Source: Paramacrobiotus metropolitanus
Lineage: Eukaryota > Tardigrada > Eutardigrada > Parachela > Macrobiotidae
DNA: 64,000 nt
Assembly: GCF_019649055.1 (NCBI RefSeq)
Contig: NW_026570398.1
Span: forward strand, 124,001-188,000
Direction: 5' to 3'
Positions 45,150 through 54,244 of the stretch are shown in pieces. The position numbers were made by a program, and so were the translations under genes. The notes under the pieces were generated by a model. The model had not been told where the DNA came from. It did not search any database and was given only the letters and a program-made list of their open reading frames with translations. How positions within the stretch are numbered: position 1 is the first letter of the stretch; the number at the start of each line of letters is the position of its first letter.

Positions 45150-45629
45150 CTATTCCATTTCATTGGAATCGCCCTCGCCATCTCTCGGCGGGCGTTTCTT
45201 AACGCTTTCCGGTTGGTTTCGATCGGAAGTTCGGTCAACTGGTTCCGTCGAGTCAACTTCCATGACCTTTGTCGGGTCAACTTCGCGCTGGCCACGACCT
45301 TTACCTTGGCGACTTCGTTTAACCGCCTCAAGTCGATGGCGTGCGTCATTTTCTTCGAGTCGCAGTCTTCGGTTATCAGGGTCTTCCGCCAATCGACGCT
45401 GCACGTCGGCGAGATTATCCCGCAGCTGTTGGTTTCGTATGCCGCGTCGTCCCATCTGGTTAGGCGCACGGTCTGGGCGACGGTTACTTTTCTTCACCAA
45501 GAATTCATCAATGTAGGTTTCGATTCCGTCCACCGGTTCGACGTAGTCGCTTCCCAGAGAATCTTTGATCTTATTAATCCTTTCTTCTACTTGGGAGGCA
45601 TGGCGCTGTATCAAGTTGCCCTTTTCCAT
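45150..45629 (-). CDS. Retroelement accessory ORF: charged coiled-coil-like protein
   Basis: A 159-codon open frame (from M-E-K-G-N-L-I-Q) without known motifs. It is rich in Arg, Asp and Glu, with heptad-like stretches (N-L-A-D-V-Q-R-R-L-A-E-D) that suggest a coiled coil. It is the last coding frame before the structured tail. It may be the C-terminal part of the preceding frame after a frameshift near 45.65 kb. One AAAGGTCA (45263) is in it, read as T-K-V-M. Confidence 0.5.
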   Translation of the reverse strand: MEKGNLIQRHASQVEERINKIKDSLGSDYVEPVDGIETYIDEFLVKKSNRRPDRAPNQMGRRGIRNQQLRDNLADVQRRLAEDPDNRRLRLEENDARHRLEAVKRSRQGKGRGQREVDPTKVMEVDSTEPVDRTSDRNQPESVKKRPPRDGEGDSNEME

Positions 45630-45700
45630 TCGTGTCTTACACTTTTTCAGCGCCTTTCGAGCTGTGCGCTATGCTGATATGTTCCATCGGTTGTCCCAAT

Positions 45701-46543
45701 TTAGCGACACAGAGCTCGGAAGAACGGTGGAATGTCGTCCTTCATAGTATTAGACACCAATTGATTCTGTGTCTTGTAATGTGCCAGTCTCGCGGCAAGA
45801 CCTTTTTGCCCCATCCTTTTTGCGGCATAGTCCTTAGGATCCACCTGTAGTCCTATCGATGCTCTTGCTGCAAGCAACTTGAAGCTGGATTCATGTCGTA
45901 AAACAAACTGAGCCACGTATTCTTGTCGTTCAGGATAGTCTCTGTAATAGAACTGTGTGTCATCCCGATTGGTCAGTTGTGTCCGTAGTACATCAATAAA
46001 CAAATCCACCAAACTGTAGCCCATTCCGTCGGATAGGAGATAACAGTCCATGCTGAATCGCGGTGGATGAATAACCGACGGAAAAGTCCTTGTTCCACTC
46101 CTGTTTAATCTCTTTCGCGTATCGAGTCAAGTAAGAATTGGCTCAGCTGTCTCAGAATTGTGCCAATTTTGTATGACCGAATCCGATTCAATACCAAAGT
46201 ATCGACAAATTTCGACCGTTTGCTCATCAATATCAGTCGTGTTGTATTCCATATCAATACTTTCAGGACGTCGGTTGTCAAATCTGGAGTTCTGTCGCTG
46301 ATCAGCCTGGCGATGATTATCCGGTTCTCGTTGACCTTCCAGTTCGCGTTGTTCTCCTGACTCGGGCTGCGACGGTTCATTACTCGCCGGTGAAGCCGGT
46401 TGAAGGTCACTATCCAAAATCACGTTTCGTCGATGGGTCACGTTTTCTTGAGGAGCTTCCGCAATCGAGCTAGTCCCTTCCATCGCATCGTCTTCTTGTA
46501 CGACGCTCACAATTGGATCCACAACGTGAACCATTGACTCCAC
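45701..46543 (-). CDS. Retroelement accessory ORF in two frames
   Basis: An open frame from 46543 to 46127 (acidic, Glu/Gln-rich, disordered in look) is followed by one from 46051 to 45701 (L-V-D-L-F-I-D-V-L-R-T-Q-L; more globular). The two are probably one protein broken by a frameshift near 46.09 kb, since both have clean codon character and no signals between them. No family recognised. Confidence 0.45.
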
Positions 46544-46979
46544 CCGCTGATACTTTGGGGTGAATCTTCCGTTCAGTGCTTGATGACCTTTACTTGCGCC
46601 TGATCAAGGTCGCATAAAATACAGCTCTCTGTTGCCATCTTTTATCCTGTAGGTCGGTGTTCGATTCCGCGTTTGTTCGCGTCTTTGTCCCATGACCTTT
46701 CAGGTGTTGACATTTTGATTGCGATTCCGGAATGCAACTCCCATCGGCACCTGATGTCCTTGCTTCTCGGGTTCTGTACGGAATGTCTCCGCACGCCGTT
46801 TCTCTTCACGTCCTCTTGTGGGTTGCCAAGATCTTTGCCGTATCGATTTTCCTCTGAACACCTGTTCTGTTACTTCATTTTCCATGGCGCACCCATCCTC
46901 TTCCGCCACCACATTAATCGGTCGCGAGAGTGTTCGCGTGACCTTTCGCTGTAGTAGTCACGTGTTCTTTCACGAGTGT

Positions 46980-47888
46980 TCACGTGACCTTTCGCTGTCT
47001 TTCAGAAATCCGTTCATGTTCGTGAATGTCCGCGTGACCTTTCTCTATGCGGAGGCGATCGAGGTCGATGAAACCTTCGTCCCGTTTAAAACTTCTGAGT
47101 GCTTGCAGCACATCGCTTTCGGTTCGGCGAGATTTACGTAGGTCATCCATACGTCTTTCGACTTCCTTCTTTATGTAGGGTGCCGGCGCGAACCCGTCTT
47201 GAAGTCGTTTCTTCTCCCGCAACAGCATTTTGAATATCTCGTCTGACATGGCAGCTGGATCTTTCGTTATCGTTTCAATTTGTATGATAAGCGACTGTCG
47301 TACGAGTTGCATTTCGTCTTCATTAAGGCTGGCCATGCCCGTAGGTGCAACTAAACTCGATGTGCTGGGAAGCCCCTCTCGTGCAGCCTGTTCACTTGCT
47401 CTCTTATTTTCCGCATTAATTTTCGCGCGGATTTCGTCTTCCATCTGCTGAGCTCGCATCTTCGCTTGGTCTTCTTCAAATTTCTTCCGATACGCGTCTG
47501 TCTGTGGACACTTCAACGGCTCCAAGGTGTCATCCCAGCCAGGTTCGTTGTTTCGGATCGCTTCTCGATAACGATCTTCGAATAGCATTCGCTCTTCTAC
47601 TGGGATGCTGCCGTAATTTCTTGCGCTTATGAGATTTCGAAAAACGTCCAAGTTCCCACGTTTGGCTTCCATGACCCCAACAAGCGTGACGGTATGTGGG
47701 TCTTCCAGCTTGTGAATACAAGTGTAGCAAGGGAATTTCTTGTCAACCTTTTTGTTGTTCCTTAAGCAGTCCGGACACTTTGGATTATAGCCCGTAAACT
47801 GATCGATGTCTGCCGCCATTCCCGAACGTTTAGAAGGGGCTTGACCTTTTTGTGCCATCTTTCTCTTCAATCTGCAATTATAAAACAA
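46980..47888 (-). CDS. Retroelement accessory ORF with zinc-ribbon-like Cys pairs
   Basis: 302 codons. Near the N-terminus lies C-P-D-C followed 13 residues later by C-Y-T-C, a C-x2-C...C-x2-C arrangement that could bind one zinc ion. The rest is helical and charged (a long Glu/Lys/Arg-rich stretch in the middle). The last codons run through two closely spaced AAAGGTCAC words (46985, 47035), read as K-V-T and K-G-H. Role unknown; a nucleic-acid-binding protein would fit. Confidence 0.55.
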   Translation of the reverse strand: MFYNCRLKRKMAQKGQAPSKRSGMAADIDQFTGYNPKCPDCLRNNKKVDKKFPCYTCIHKLEDPHTVTLVGVMEAKRGNLDVFRNLISARNYGSIPVEERMLFEDRYREAIRNNEPGWDDTLEPLKCPQTDAYRKKFEEDQAKMRAQQMEDEIRAKINAENKRASEQAAREGLPSTSSLVAPTGMASLNEDEMQLVRQSLIIQIETITKDPAAMSDEIFKMLLREKKRLQDGFAPAPYIKKEVERRMDDLRKSRRTESDVLQALRSFKRDEGFIDLDRLRIEKGHADIHEHERISERQRKVT

Positions 47889-48187
47889 TCCATCATAGTA
47901 ACCTTTTCGACGTTAATCCTTTCCATGTTAAGGCTTTTCTATCATTTTTACGCCTATTCCGTTACTGAGCTGAGACTTTCCTAGCTCCTGTTGCCTTTTC
48001 TATCACTGTAACGTGGTGACCTTTCTCACGTTATCAGCACTTTCTGACTACTGTGACCTTTTCTATTAGTCCTAGTACTGCTTTCAGTTGACCTTTCGTA
48101 ACACTTTTCGCTTTCGTTTTAAACTGTTTTATGCTTTTTCTGTAATATGCAGGGTTCATTACTCGCTGCATATTACACTATATTAGT

Positions 48188-48568
48188 TCACTCGGATTCT
48201 TTCGTCGATGGTTTATACGGCTTAAAATCGATTCGGCCATCTGGCTTAATATGAAGCACTTCGTCCGAGATCAAGGCTTCAACGGCATTCTTAATCCACT
48301 CCTTATCGCTTTCAATATTCAATTCTCCCAATTCATAATTGACGGCCATGAAGTTCGAAAGGTCATTCCATGACGCTCCATTTGTACCGCCGATGGCGTC
48401 CAAAGCCACATCTGTGATGGCTATCTTCCAGGCCTCCAGTTCCATTTTCAGTCTGGGCGTTCGTTCCGTGCCCTGTTTCGGAAGGTAGTAAACGACTTTG
48501 TTATCCTTATTGTATTTACATCCCAGCTTTCCTTCTTTATATGCTCGTTTCAGAGCTCGTTCAGTCAT
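48188..48568 (-). CDS. Retroelement accessory ORF, winged-helix (linker-histone-like?) protein
   Basis: 126 codons from ATG 48568. Residues about 40-115 look like a winged helix: helix I-A-I-T-D-V-A-L-D-A-I, then G-A-S-W-N-D-L-S-N-F-M-A-V-N-Y, a third helix W-I-K-N-A-V-E-A-L-I-S-D, and a wing V-L-H-I-K-P-D-G-R-I-D-F. The order and the final strand resemble the globular domain of linker histones H1/H5, but similarity is by eye only. If right, the element would carry its own chromatin- or DNA-binding protein. Three AAAGGTCA words cluster upstream (48017-48096) and one lies inside (48358). Confidence 0.5.
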   Translation of the reverse strand: MTERALKRAYKEGKLGCKYNKDNKVVYYLPKQGTERTPRLKMELEAWKIAITDVALDAIGGTNGASWNDLSNFMAVNYELGELNIESDKEWIKNAVEALISDEVLHIKPDGRIDFKPYKPSTKESE

Positions 48569-48613
48569 GTTAAGTGACGACCTTCCGTTCTGAATTTATT
48601 GCCACTTGTCTCT

Positions 48614-51367
48614 TCAGATCTGTACCAAGCATCTCTTTTCTCGGATGATCTGGAGCGCGTTCTGGACTTCGTTCCATGTACGATTATTCACGTCCAATGC
48701 CGGCCCTAACATGTAATCTGTAGCCTCCTTAGCCGGTGTACCGCTACTTTTCTGGGAGGATGTCGAGTCCGTTGGGTCAGCCGTCGCTGTCTCGTCGATC
48801 CTCAGCTTTGCCAGTGATCCTGATGATGACCCCGCCGATTTTGGTTCGGCTGTCTTCTTCTCCTCCTGTGGCAAAGTCTCTTGACCTTTTAAATCGCCGA
48901 CCGACTTCGATCGTTCCTTCTCAAAGACGTCCTTTAATGGTATGAACAGTGATTTGTGAAACACCTGGCGCGCCGAATCCGCTTCAGCTTCTGCCGCTGC
49001 CTTATCCATCGGGAGCATGACCTTTTCTTTCTCCCGTTTATCTGACGTCTCATGACCTTTCGGTTGATCTTCTGCGGTAGTTCCAGATGTTTCTTGACCT
49101 TTCGACTGTTCATCTTTTTCTGTCGTAAGTCCAGAAGGAGCCGTTGTTGTAGTATCGTCATCACTTCCCGATTCCGAGTCCATTGGGCCTTTTGTCTTCG
49201 ATGAAACTGTGACCTTTTCCATGTCCTGACTGTCGGACATATTACAGTGGATCTGTCTTTCCGGTGGTATTAGACCGACTCTCGTGTATCGGATCGGGTG
49301 TCCTTTATGTGCGTTTGTCGTGGCAAGGACGTTCTGTTTAATCAACTTTGGCAATACGCGCTCGGTTGCCGTGTCGATCTCCTTTATCATTCCATTTCCG
49401 TCGTTCCAAACTGCGTTGATGTATTGGCTAATCCGGTGACTCGTTGATCCTAACGGGCTTGTCATTCCTGCGATTGCCCTTTCTACTCGCATTGGGACCG
49501 CTTCATTCGGAGTTGTCAGCGCTTTATCCGAGCTGGCTGGTCTGAACAACTTGGCTTCATACGAGAAACTCGGGTGCTTCTGTATAAGTTTTCCTGCGTT
49601 CCGCGCGAATTCCAATACGACGTCGAACTTTTGTTTAGTGAAGCTACGATGTTGTTTCTTCAAATACGTCTTCAGGCCTGCTTTAAATTTGGATGTCACC
49701 GATGCTGTTCTTATTCGTGTGAAATTCTTTTCAGCTCCGTTATACGCTCTGATTACTTCATCGACCGTGTTCAAATTATCATCATCGGGACCATCAAATT
49801 CTTCGTCTGAGGTGAAGTCCAGTTCACTCTCTCCATCTGGTTCAGTGTAATTAACCGTCGCTAATGCGTCGATTTTCGTGACTGTCTTGCCCTTTCCTTT
49901 GGTCTTAACGGGTTCGCTCTTTGCTTTTTTCCCTTTATCCAGAGCTTCCGCTAAGCTTCTTGGTTCAGTGGTTCTTGATCGTGTCGTTTTCGAGTCCGTG
50001 TGTGACCTTGCACTGACCGTCGAAGTGCTTGGAAGGCTCACTTCCGATGCCTCCGATTCACGCGACGTCTCCCGTTTCGCTTTTTCGCGAATCTGTTTGT
50101 CCTTGCGCTCCTTTGGCGTGGATGCGGAAATGACAATGGGGACAGCTTGTTTCACCGCTATGACCTTTCCTTTGAGTTTTGATGGCTCTGCTGTAGCCGA
50201 TTGAATAACTTTCTTTGACTTCGTAGGTGTCGATGACCTTTCTTCAACTTCGCCAACTGACTCGTCCAATATCTCGACATCATGCGACGCTGGTTCATCT
50301 CTTTTCTTCTTCCCGGTGCTTGTGCTATCGCTTTCGTCACCGCTCTTCTTCTTCTTATCTTCTTCCTCCTGTCGTTTCTTCTTATCTTCTTCCTCCCGTC
50401 GTTTCTTGAGAAAATCGCCTTTCTTAACCTTGTCACGGTTCATGGCCTCTTCCAATCTGGGCGCTTTTCTCGATTTGACTTTTGAGGGCTTCGCTTTTGA
50501 GGGCTTTTTATGCTTGTCGGCCATTTCTTCGTCTGAGCCTTCTTCCTCAGGTGGGTCCTCGTCTTCCGACTCTGGTTCGTCGTCACCAGGTGGATTACAA
50601 TAGCCACAGTTTGGTTCATCACACTGAAGGTGCTCATGACTTCCTTGGGCAATCTCGAGTACTCTTTGTAGCGAGCGTCTGGCCCCTCCTGTTTCGGTTA
50701 CGTTTGCCGGCGTGCCCTGCGCCTCTTCCGTCTCTCCGGCTCCGCCTTCTTGTGCCGGGGGATGAATTTCCAAGTGTCTTGTCTCTTTCGGAGATCCCTG
50801 TGAGGCGACCTCCCACAAAGGGTTCTTCTTAGCGTCGTAAAATACCGTTTTGTACGACCCGTCTTCCATTCGTCTTGTCAGTCGGAAATGTGCTCCATCG
50901 ATTTCCGCTCGATGCCGCATCATGCTGATCAGTGTACTCGCTTGAACCACGGCATCTTTTCGGTCGCTTTCAGGTATCAGATCCCATAGCTGGTCAATAG
51001 CTGCCTGATTCGCATTTCGGGCGCTCTCTTCTGATACATCCCATGGGGCATATGGGACCGGGTCTCCTGTTATTGGGTCCACTATCACCGCAGTTATGGT
51101 TTCCACAGCTTCTCCATTACCAGCGAAAAGTCTGAGGGTGACCTTTCTGCTTGTCGCCTCTGTATACCTCAGGACCGACTCATAATCATCTGACGATCGT
51201 TTCTTCGGATCTGGATCCGCCGTCGGTTTTGAGCGAGTTCTCTCTTTGATCAACAGTTTGCCGTCCGTTGTGTATGTATATGCCAAGTGGTCATCATCTG
51301 TGCCCACTTTGATACGGATCCATGCATCTTCTTCGGTTGCAACTTTAGATACCACGTGCTTCATCAT
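48614..51367 (-). CDS. Retroelement large accessory ORF (917 codons)
   Basis: This is the longest open frame of the window. The N-terminal ~190 residues look globular (W-I-R-I-K-V-G-T-D-D-D-H-L-A-Y; I-T-A-V-I-V-D-P-I-T-G-D-P). A Cys cluster (C-D-E-P-N-C-G-Y-C) is followed by a long Lys/Glu/Ser-rich disordered region, then a second globular block at about residues 525-680 (V-I-R-A-Y-N-G-A-E-K-N-F; R-I-S-Q-Y-I-N-A-V-W-N-D), then a Ser/Glu-rich C-terminus. There is no signal peptide or TM segment and no recognised family. AAAGGTCA words are used in all three frames here: as K-V-T (51139), K-G-H (49053) and E-R-S (50234). Uninterrupted length over 2.7 kb, while gag and pol are broken, is notable. 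Confidence 0.65.
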   Translation of the reverse strand: MMKHVVSKVATEEDAWIRIKVGTDDDHLAYTYTTDGKLLIKERTRSKPTADPDPKKRSSDDYESVLRYTEATSRKVTLRLFAGNGEAVETITAVIVDPITGDPVPYAPWDVSEESARNANQAAIDQLWDLIPESDRKDAVVQASTLISMMRHRAEIDGAHFRLTRRMEDGSYKTVFYDAKKNPLWEVASQGSPKETRHLEIHPPAQEGGAGETEEAQGTPANVTETGGARRSLQRVLEIAQGSHEHLQCDEPNCGYCNPPGDDEPESEDEDPPEEEGSDEEMADKHKKPSKAKPSKVKSRKAPRLEEAMNRDKVKKGDFLKKRREEEDKKKRQEEEDKKKKSGDESDSTSTGKKKRDEPASHDVEILDESVGEVEERSSTPTKSKKVIQSATAEPSKLKGKVIAVKQAVPIVISASTPKERKDKQIREKAKRETSRESEASEVSLPSTSTVSARSHTDSKTTRSRTTEPRSLAEALDKGKKAKSEPVKTKGKGKTVTKIDALATVNYTEPDGESELDFTSDEEFDGPDDDNLNTVDEVIRAYNGAEKNFTRIRTASVTSKFKAGLKTYLKKQHRSFTKQKFDVVLEFARNAGKLIQKHPSFSYEAKLFRPASSDKALTTPNEAVPMRVERAIAGMTSPLGSTSHRISQYINAVWNDGNGMIKEIDTATERVLPKLIKQNVLATTNAHKGHPIRYTRVGLIPPERQIHCNMSDSQDMEKVTVSSKTKGPMDSESGSDDDTTTTAPSGLTTEKDEQSKGQETSGTTAEDQPKGHETSDKREKEKVMLPMDKAAAEAEADSARQVFHKSLFIPLKDVFEKERSKSVGDLKGQETLPQEEKKTAEPKSAGSSSGSLAKLRIDETATADPTDSTSSQKSSGTPAKEATDYMLGPALDVNNRTWNEVQNALQIIREKRCLVQI

Positions 51368-51429
51368 CTGAACGATAACTCTTGGGTTATGACGTTCTTC
51401 TGGAGGAATAAACTGTAGCGCCTCATTGA

Positions 51430-52088
51430 CTATCGTTTTGACTCTTTCCCAATGGCATCCTTGACTGACCTATCCGCGAGGGGATTATACGAGTCGATCT
51501 CTTTGTTCGTTTTCTTATCGACTATTCGTGCAGTGACCTTTCGTTCTTTATGATCTTCCCCAGTGTATTTGGCCGTGAAACTTCTACACTTCGGGAATCG
51601 AATCTGACCTTCTGTTCCTTTCGGCGTGGGTGGTACACTCTTTCTACCCACTGGAATCGGGGCCTGTGGCTTTGCCGGCTCAGCTGGTGTTGCTTTGCTT
51701 TCTGTGGGCTTCTTTGTTCGCTGCCCTTTCTTATCAGTTTCTTTTGGGCTTGTCGTCGGTGATCTCACTCTTTTCCACTCTTCGTGGTGCCACTGGATGG
51801 TTCTGTGACCGAACTAGTACGTCCACGTCCTGATCCTGCAACCGAGCTGGCCCGTGACCTTTCTGCTCGTTCCGTTAATACGGCATCAATCTTCTGCTTT
51901 GTGGCCAAAAGGTCCTCGTCCGTCATTTCATCAACCGGGGCATCTTTTTCAGCTCTGGGTTTAGATGGTCCCGCGACGCTGGTAGGATGCATCTGTCTTG
52001 TTTCCGGGAACACTTTAAGATACTTAAGGATCTTTTCGACGATCGAAGGCCATGGCCTACCATTTAGCGACGGGTGGTATTGCCACAT
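51430..52088 (-). CDS. Retroelement accessory ORF, two overlapping frames
   Basis: 52088-51765 (W-Q-Y-H-P-S-L-N-G-R-P-W; then a helix with D-L-L-A-T-K-Q-K-I) and 51768-51430 (Pro/Lys-rich, then F-T-A-K-Y-T-G-E-D and K-V-T-A-R-I-V-D-K-K-T). The end of the second frame resembles the start of the 917-codon protein (I-T-A-V-I-V-D-P-I-T-G), so the two ORFs may be duplicated modules or parts of one protein separated by an indel. Confidence 0.45.
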
Positions 52089-52099
52089 CGACGCAACTT

Positions 52100-53074
52100 T
52101 TATCGCGTATTCCCTGCGCTCTTTTCAATCAGTTTTGTCTTTTCCTTCAGGGCGATATGACATGGTTTAATAACGGCTTCCAGGCTGATCAACTTTCCGT
52201 ACCATGCGTGCTCGTCTTCAACTCGCATGTGAATTCTATAAAGTTCGCGGCATTTTCGATTAAATTCTCGGATAGCTTCCAAATCGTTTTCCGTCAGTTT
52301 GTCCTCCTTATTCGGAATCATATTTAAGCTTGCGTCGTCTTCTCTCAAATCCAAAGGAAGCTTCGGTGCGTATGCGTGTATTGAAGGTTCACCTGGAGGC
52401 GTAAGCCGTAAACCATCTGGTCCAGTCTCGTCCAAGTTTGGACCCAGTGACGGTAGAATGCCTCTCGGTCGCCTTCCTCCTCTGTGTGGCGAATTACGAT
52501 GAGGGCGCTGCGCTCCAAGTTGCTGCGGTGTTCTCATGCGAGGCGCTCCGATGTCCGACAGTGACAAGCCTCCCGTCTCCGGAAAAGGCGGTAATATCGG
52601 AGATGACCTTTGTGATCGTGGTGGAGTTCCGCTGAATCCTCCATGTCCCGTAAATCGATTCGGTGGAGTCTGTTGCGGTGGCGGCATCAACATTCTTGCC
52701 GGTCCCATCATTATCTGTGATGGTCCCATCGGTGGGGTATACGATCCTGGATACGGTTGATACGGGGCGCCCGTTACTTGTCCCGAATACTGGGTTCCGG
52801 CAGGTGAGCCGTGGTGCACCCAGTTAACCGTGTCCTGATAACTCGTCTGCTGTCCTGGATCGTGATACACGTAATATCCCTGGCCGCCATAGTAACCTCC
52901 TTGACTTGTTCCAGGTTCGTTCTGAGCCGTTCCCACTGACGACGTCGATCCTTCACCATATGAAGTGTCATAGCCGTATTCACCTTCCATTCTTATAGGT
53001 GTTGATGCTTTTAGTGGGTTTCCAATACTTTCCGAGTCAGAATTATCCGAGTTTTGTCGTTCCAATCTGTCCAT
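52100..53074 (-). CDS. Retroelement accessory ORF, Pro/Gly/Tyr-rich
   Basis: 324 codons from ATG 53074. The first ~230 residues are low complexity (Gly-Tyr-Gln, then Pro-rich with P-P-P-Q-Q-T-P-P), and the last ~90 are charged and helical (L-E-A-I-R-E-F-N-R-K-C-R-E-L-Y). It follows the integrase after a gap of about 330 bp with no clear coding, so it probably starts a separate protein, perhaps translated from a spliced or subgenomic RNA. No family recognised. Confidence 0.55.
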   Translation of the reverse strand: MDRLERQNSDNSDSESIGNPLKASTPIRMEGEYGYDTSYGEGSTSSVGTAQNEPGTSQGGYYGGQGYYVYHDPGQQTSYQDTVNWVHHGSPAGTQYSGQVTGAPYQPYPGSYTPPMGPSQIMMGPARMLMPPPQQTPPNRFTGHGGFSGTPPRSQRSSPILPPFPETGGLSLSDIGAPRMRTPQQLGAQRPHRNSPHRGGRRPRGILPSLGPNLDETGPDGLRLTPPGEPSIHAYAPKLPLDLREDDASLNMIPNKEDKLTENDLEAIREFNRKCRELYRIHMRVEDEHAWYGKLISLEAVIKPCHIALKEKTKLIEKSAGNTR

Positions 53075-53404
53075 TAACTGTGCTTACCTTCTATAAAACG
53101 AAACAATAAAAGTTAACTTTTTGCACAGTGGTGACCTTTTCTTTTGCCTTCCCGACTCCTATTTTTAATTTATTGTGACCCCTTATTTATGTCTATGTGG
53201 TTATTTGTTCTCTCGTCCTTTAGTTATCCGATCAAGAAGTTCTTTCTCGGCTGCATCCTCAGGTTCGCCTTTTGGGTCAATAAGTCCGTAGGGGTCGGTT
53301 TCTTTTTCTTCTGTTTGGCTTTCCGCTCGTTAATTGCTTTCGCTATATCACGGCCCAATTGTTCAGCTTTTGATTTGACCGCTTCTATCTCCTCTTCTCT
53401 CTTT

Positions 53405-54244
53405 TTATGAGGTCATTCTCATTACCGGTAACAGTGCGTGGTTCGAAAAATTCGGGTCACGCTCTGACATCTCAGCGTCCGTACGCTGTTTCGAAAGGTC
53501 ATCCTTATCTTCGGTAGCAGTGCGTGGTTCGAAAAAGGATTGTTGCAGGTCCTTTTTGGAGGTACGCTCTGGTACTTTAGAGGTCGGTTCGTTGTCTTGT
53601 TCCAGTGACCTTTCTGCCAAATTACCAGCCTCCGCGTTCAACTTGATTGTGACTGCTGTTTCGAAATCCTTATCCTCTTTCTTCTTTCTTCCTCTTTTCT
53701 TTGTAGATTTGTTTTCTTTTTCCATTTCAGGTAGCGGAGGTGGTTCGAAAAAGGTTCTTTTGAGGAGTATGCTCTGCGCCCTTATCCACTTTTTCCCTTT
53801 CAGGTAGCAGAGGTGGTTCGAAAAATTGATTGGTACCATTTTTCGAAGCAAGCTCGGCTTCTTCCGTTTCTTTTTCGTTCAACGTTCGTTGCGAATCTTT
53901 CTCGTCGGGTAATGGCGGATGCCACGGCTTTAACCGATCAATGGAAACCACTTTTAGATCCGCTTCCTTCTTCGGATTCTGCTCGATGACCTCCGCTTCG
54001 TTTGTTCGCGGGAAGCTAAGAATTTTCCACACTTTATCGTATTTCGACTTGAAGTCCGACTGGTTTTCTTTTTTCCCTTGTTTAGTATCTTTTGGAAGTC
54101 GTATAAGTACCAAATCGCCCACTTTGAAATTCGGTCTGATTTCTTCTTATTATAAATTTCCGCATTTTTCTCATATGCGTCTTTGATGTTACATCTCGCC
54201 ACTTCTTCGGCAAAGGTCAAGTTCTTTTCATGGTCTCCACCCAT
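53405..54244 (-). CDS. Integrase C-terminal region and Glu/Lys-rich tail
   Basis: The frame at 54122-53727 carries V-L-I-R-L-P-K, then K-Y-D-K-V-W-K-I-L-S-F and V-V-S-I-D-R-L-K-P-W, the small beta-barrel (GPY/F-like) domain that follows the DDE core in Ty3/gypsy integrases. A neighbouring frame (54244-53954) covers the linker, and 53851-53405 continues as a charged tail, so at least two frameshifts lie here. Four copies of the F-F-E-P-x motif (GGTTCGAAAA at the DNA level) occur in the tail. Confidence 0.6.

Noticed and set aside
49551-49850. Plus-strand ORFs opposite the retroelement (also 54433-54744, 55133-55435, 62417-62968)
   Set aside because: They are antisense shadows of well-formed minus-strand coding frames, with low-complexity translations and no motifs.
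45150-53074. Envelope gene in the post-integrase ORFs
   Set aside because: No signal peptide, furin-like site, fusion segment or TM helix was seen in any of these frames.
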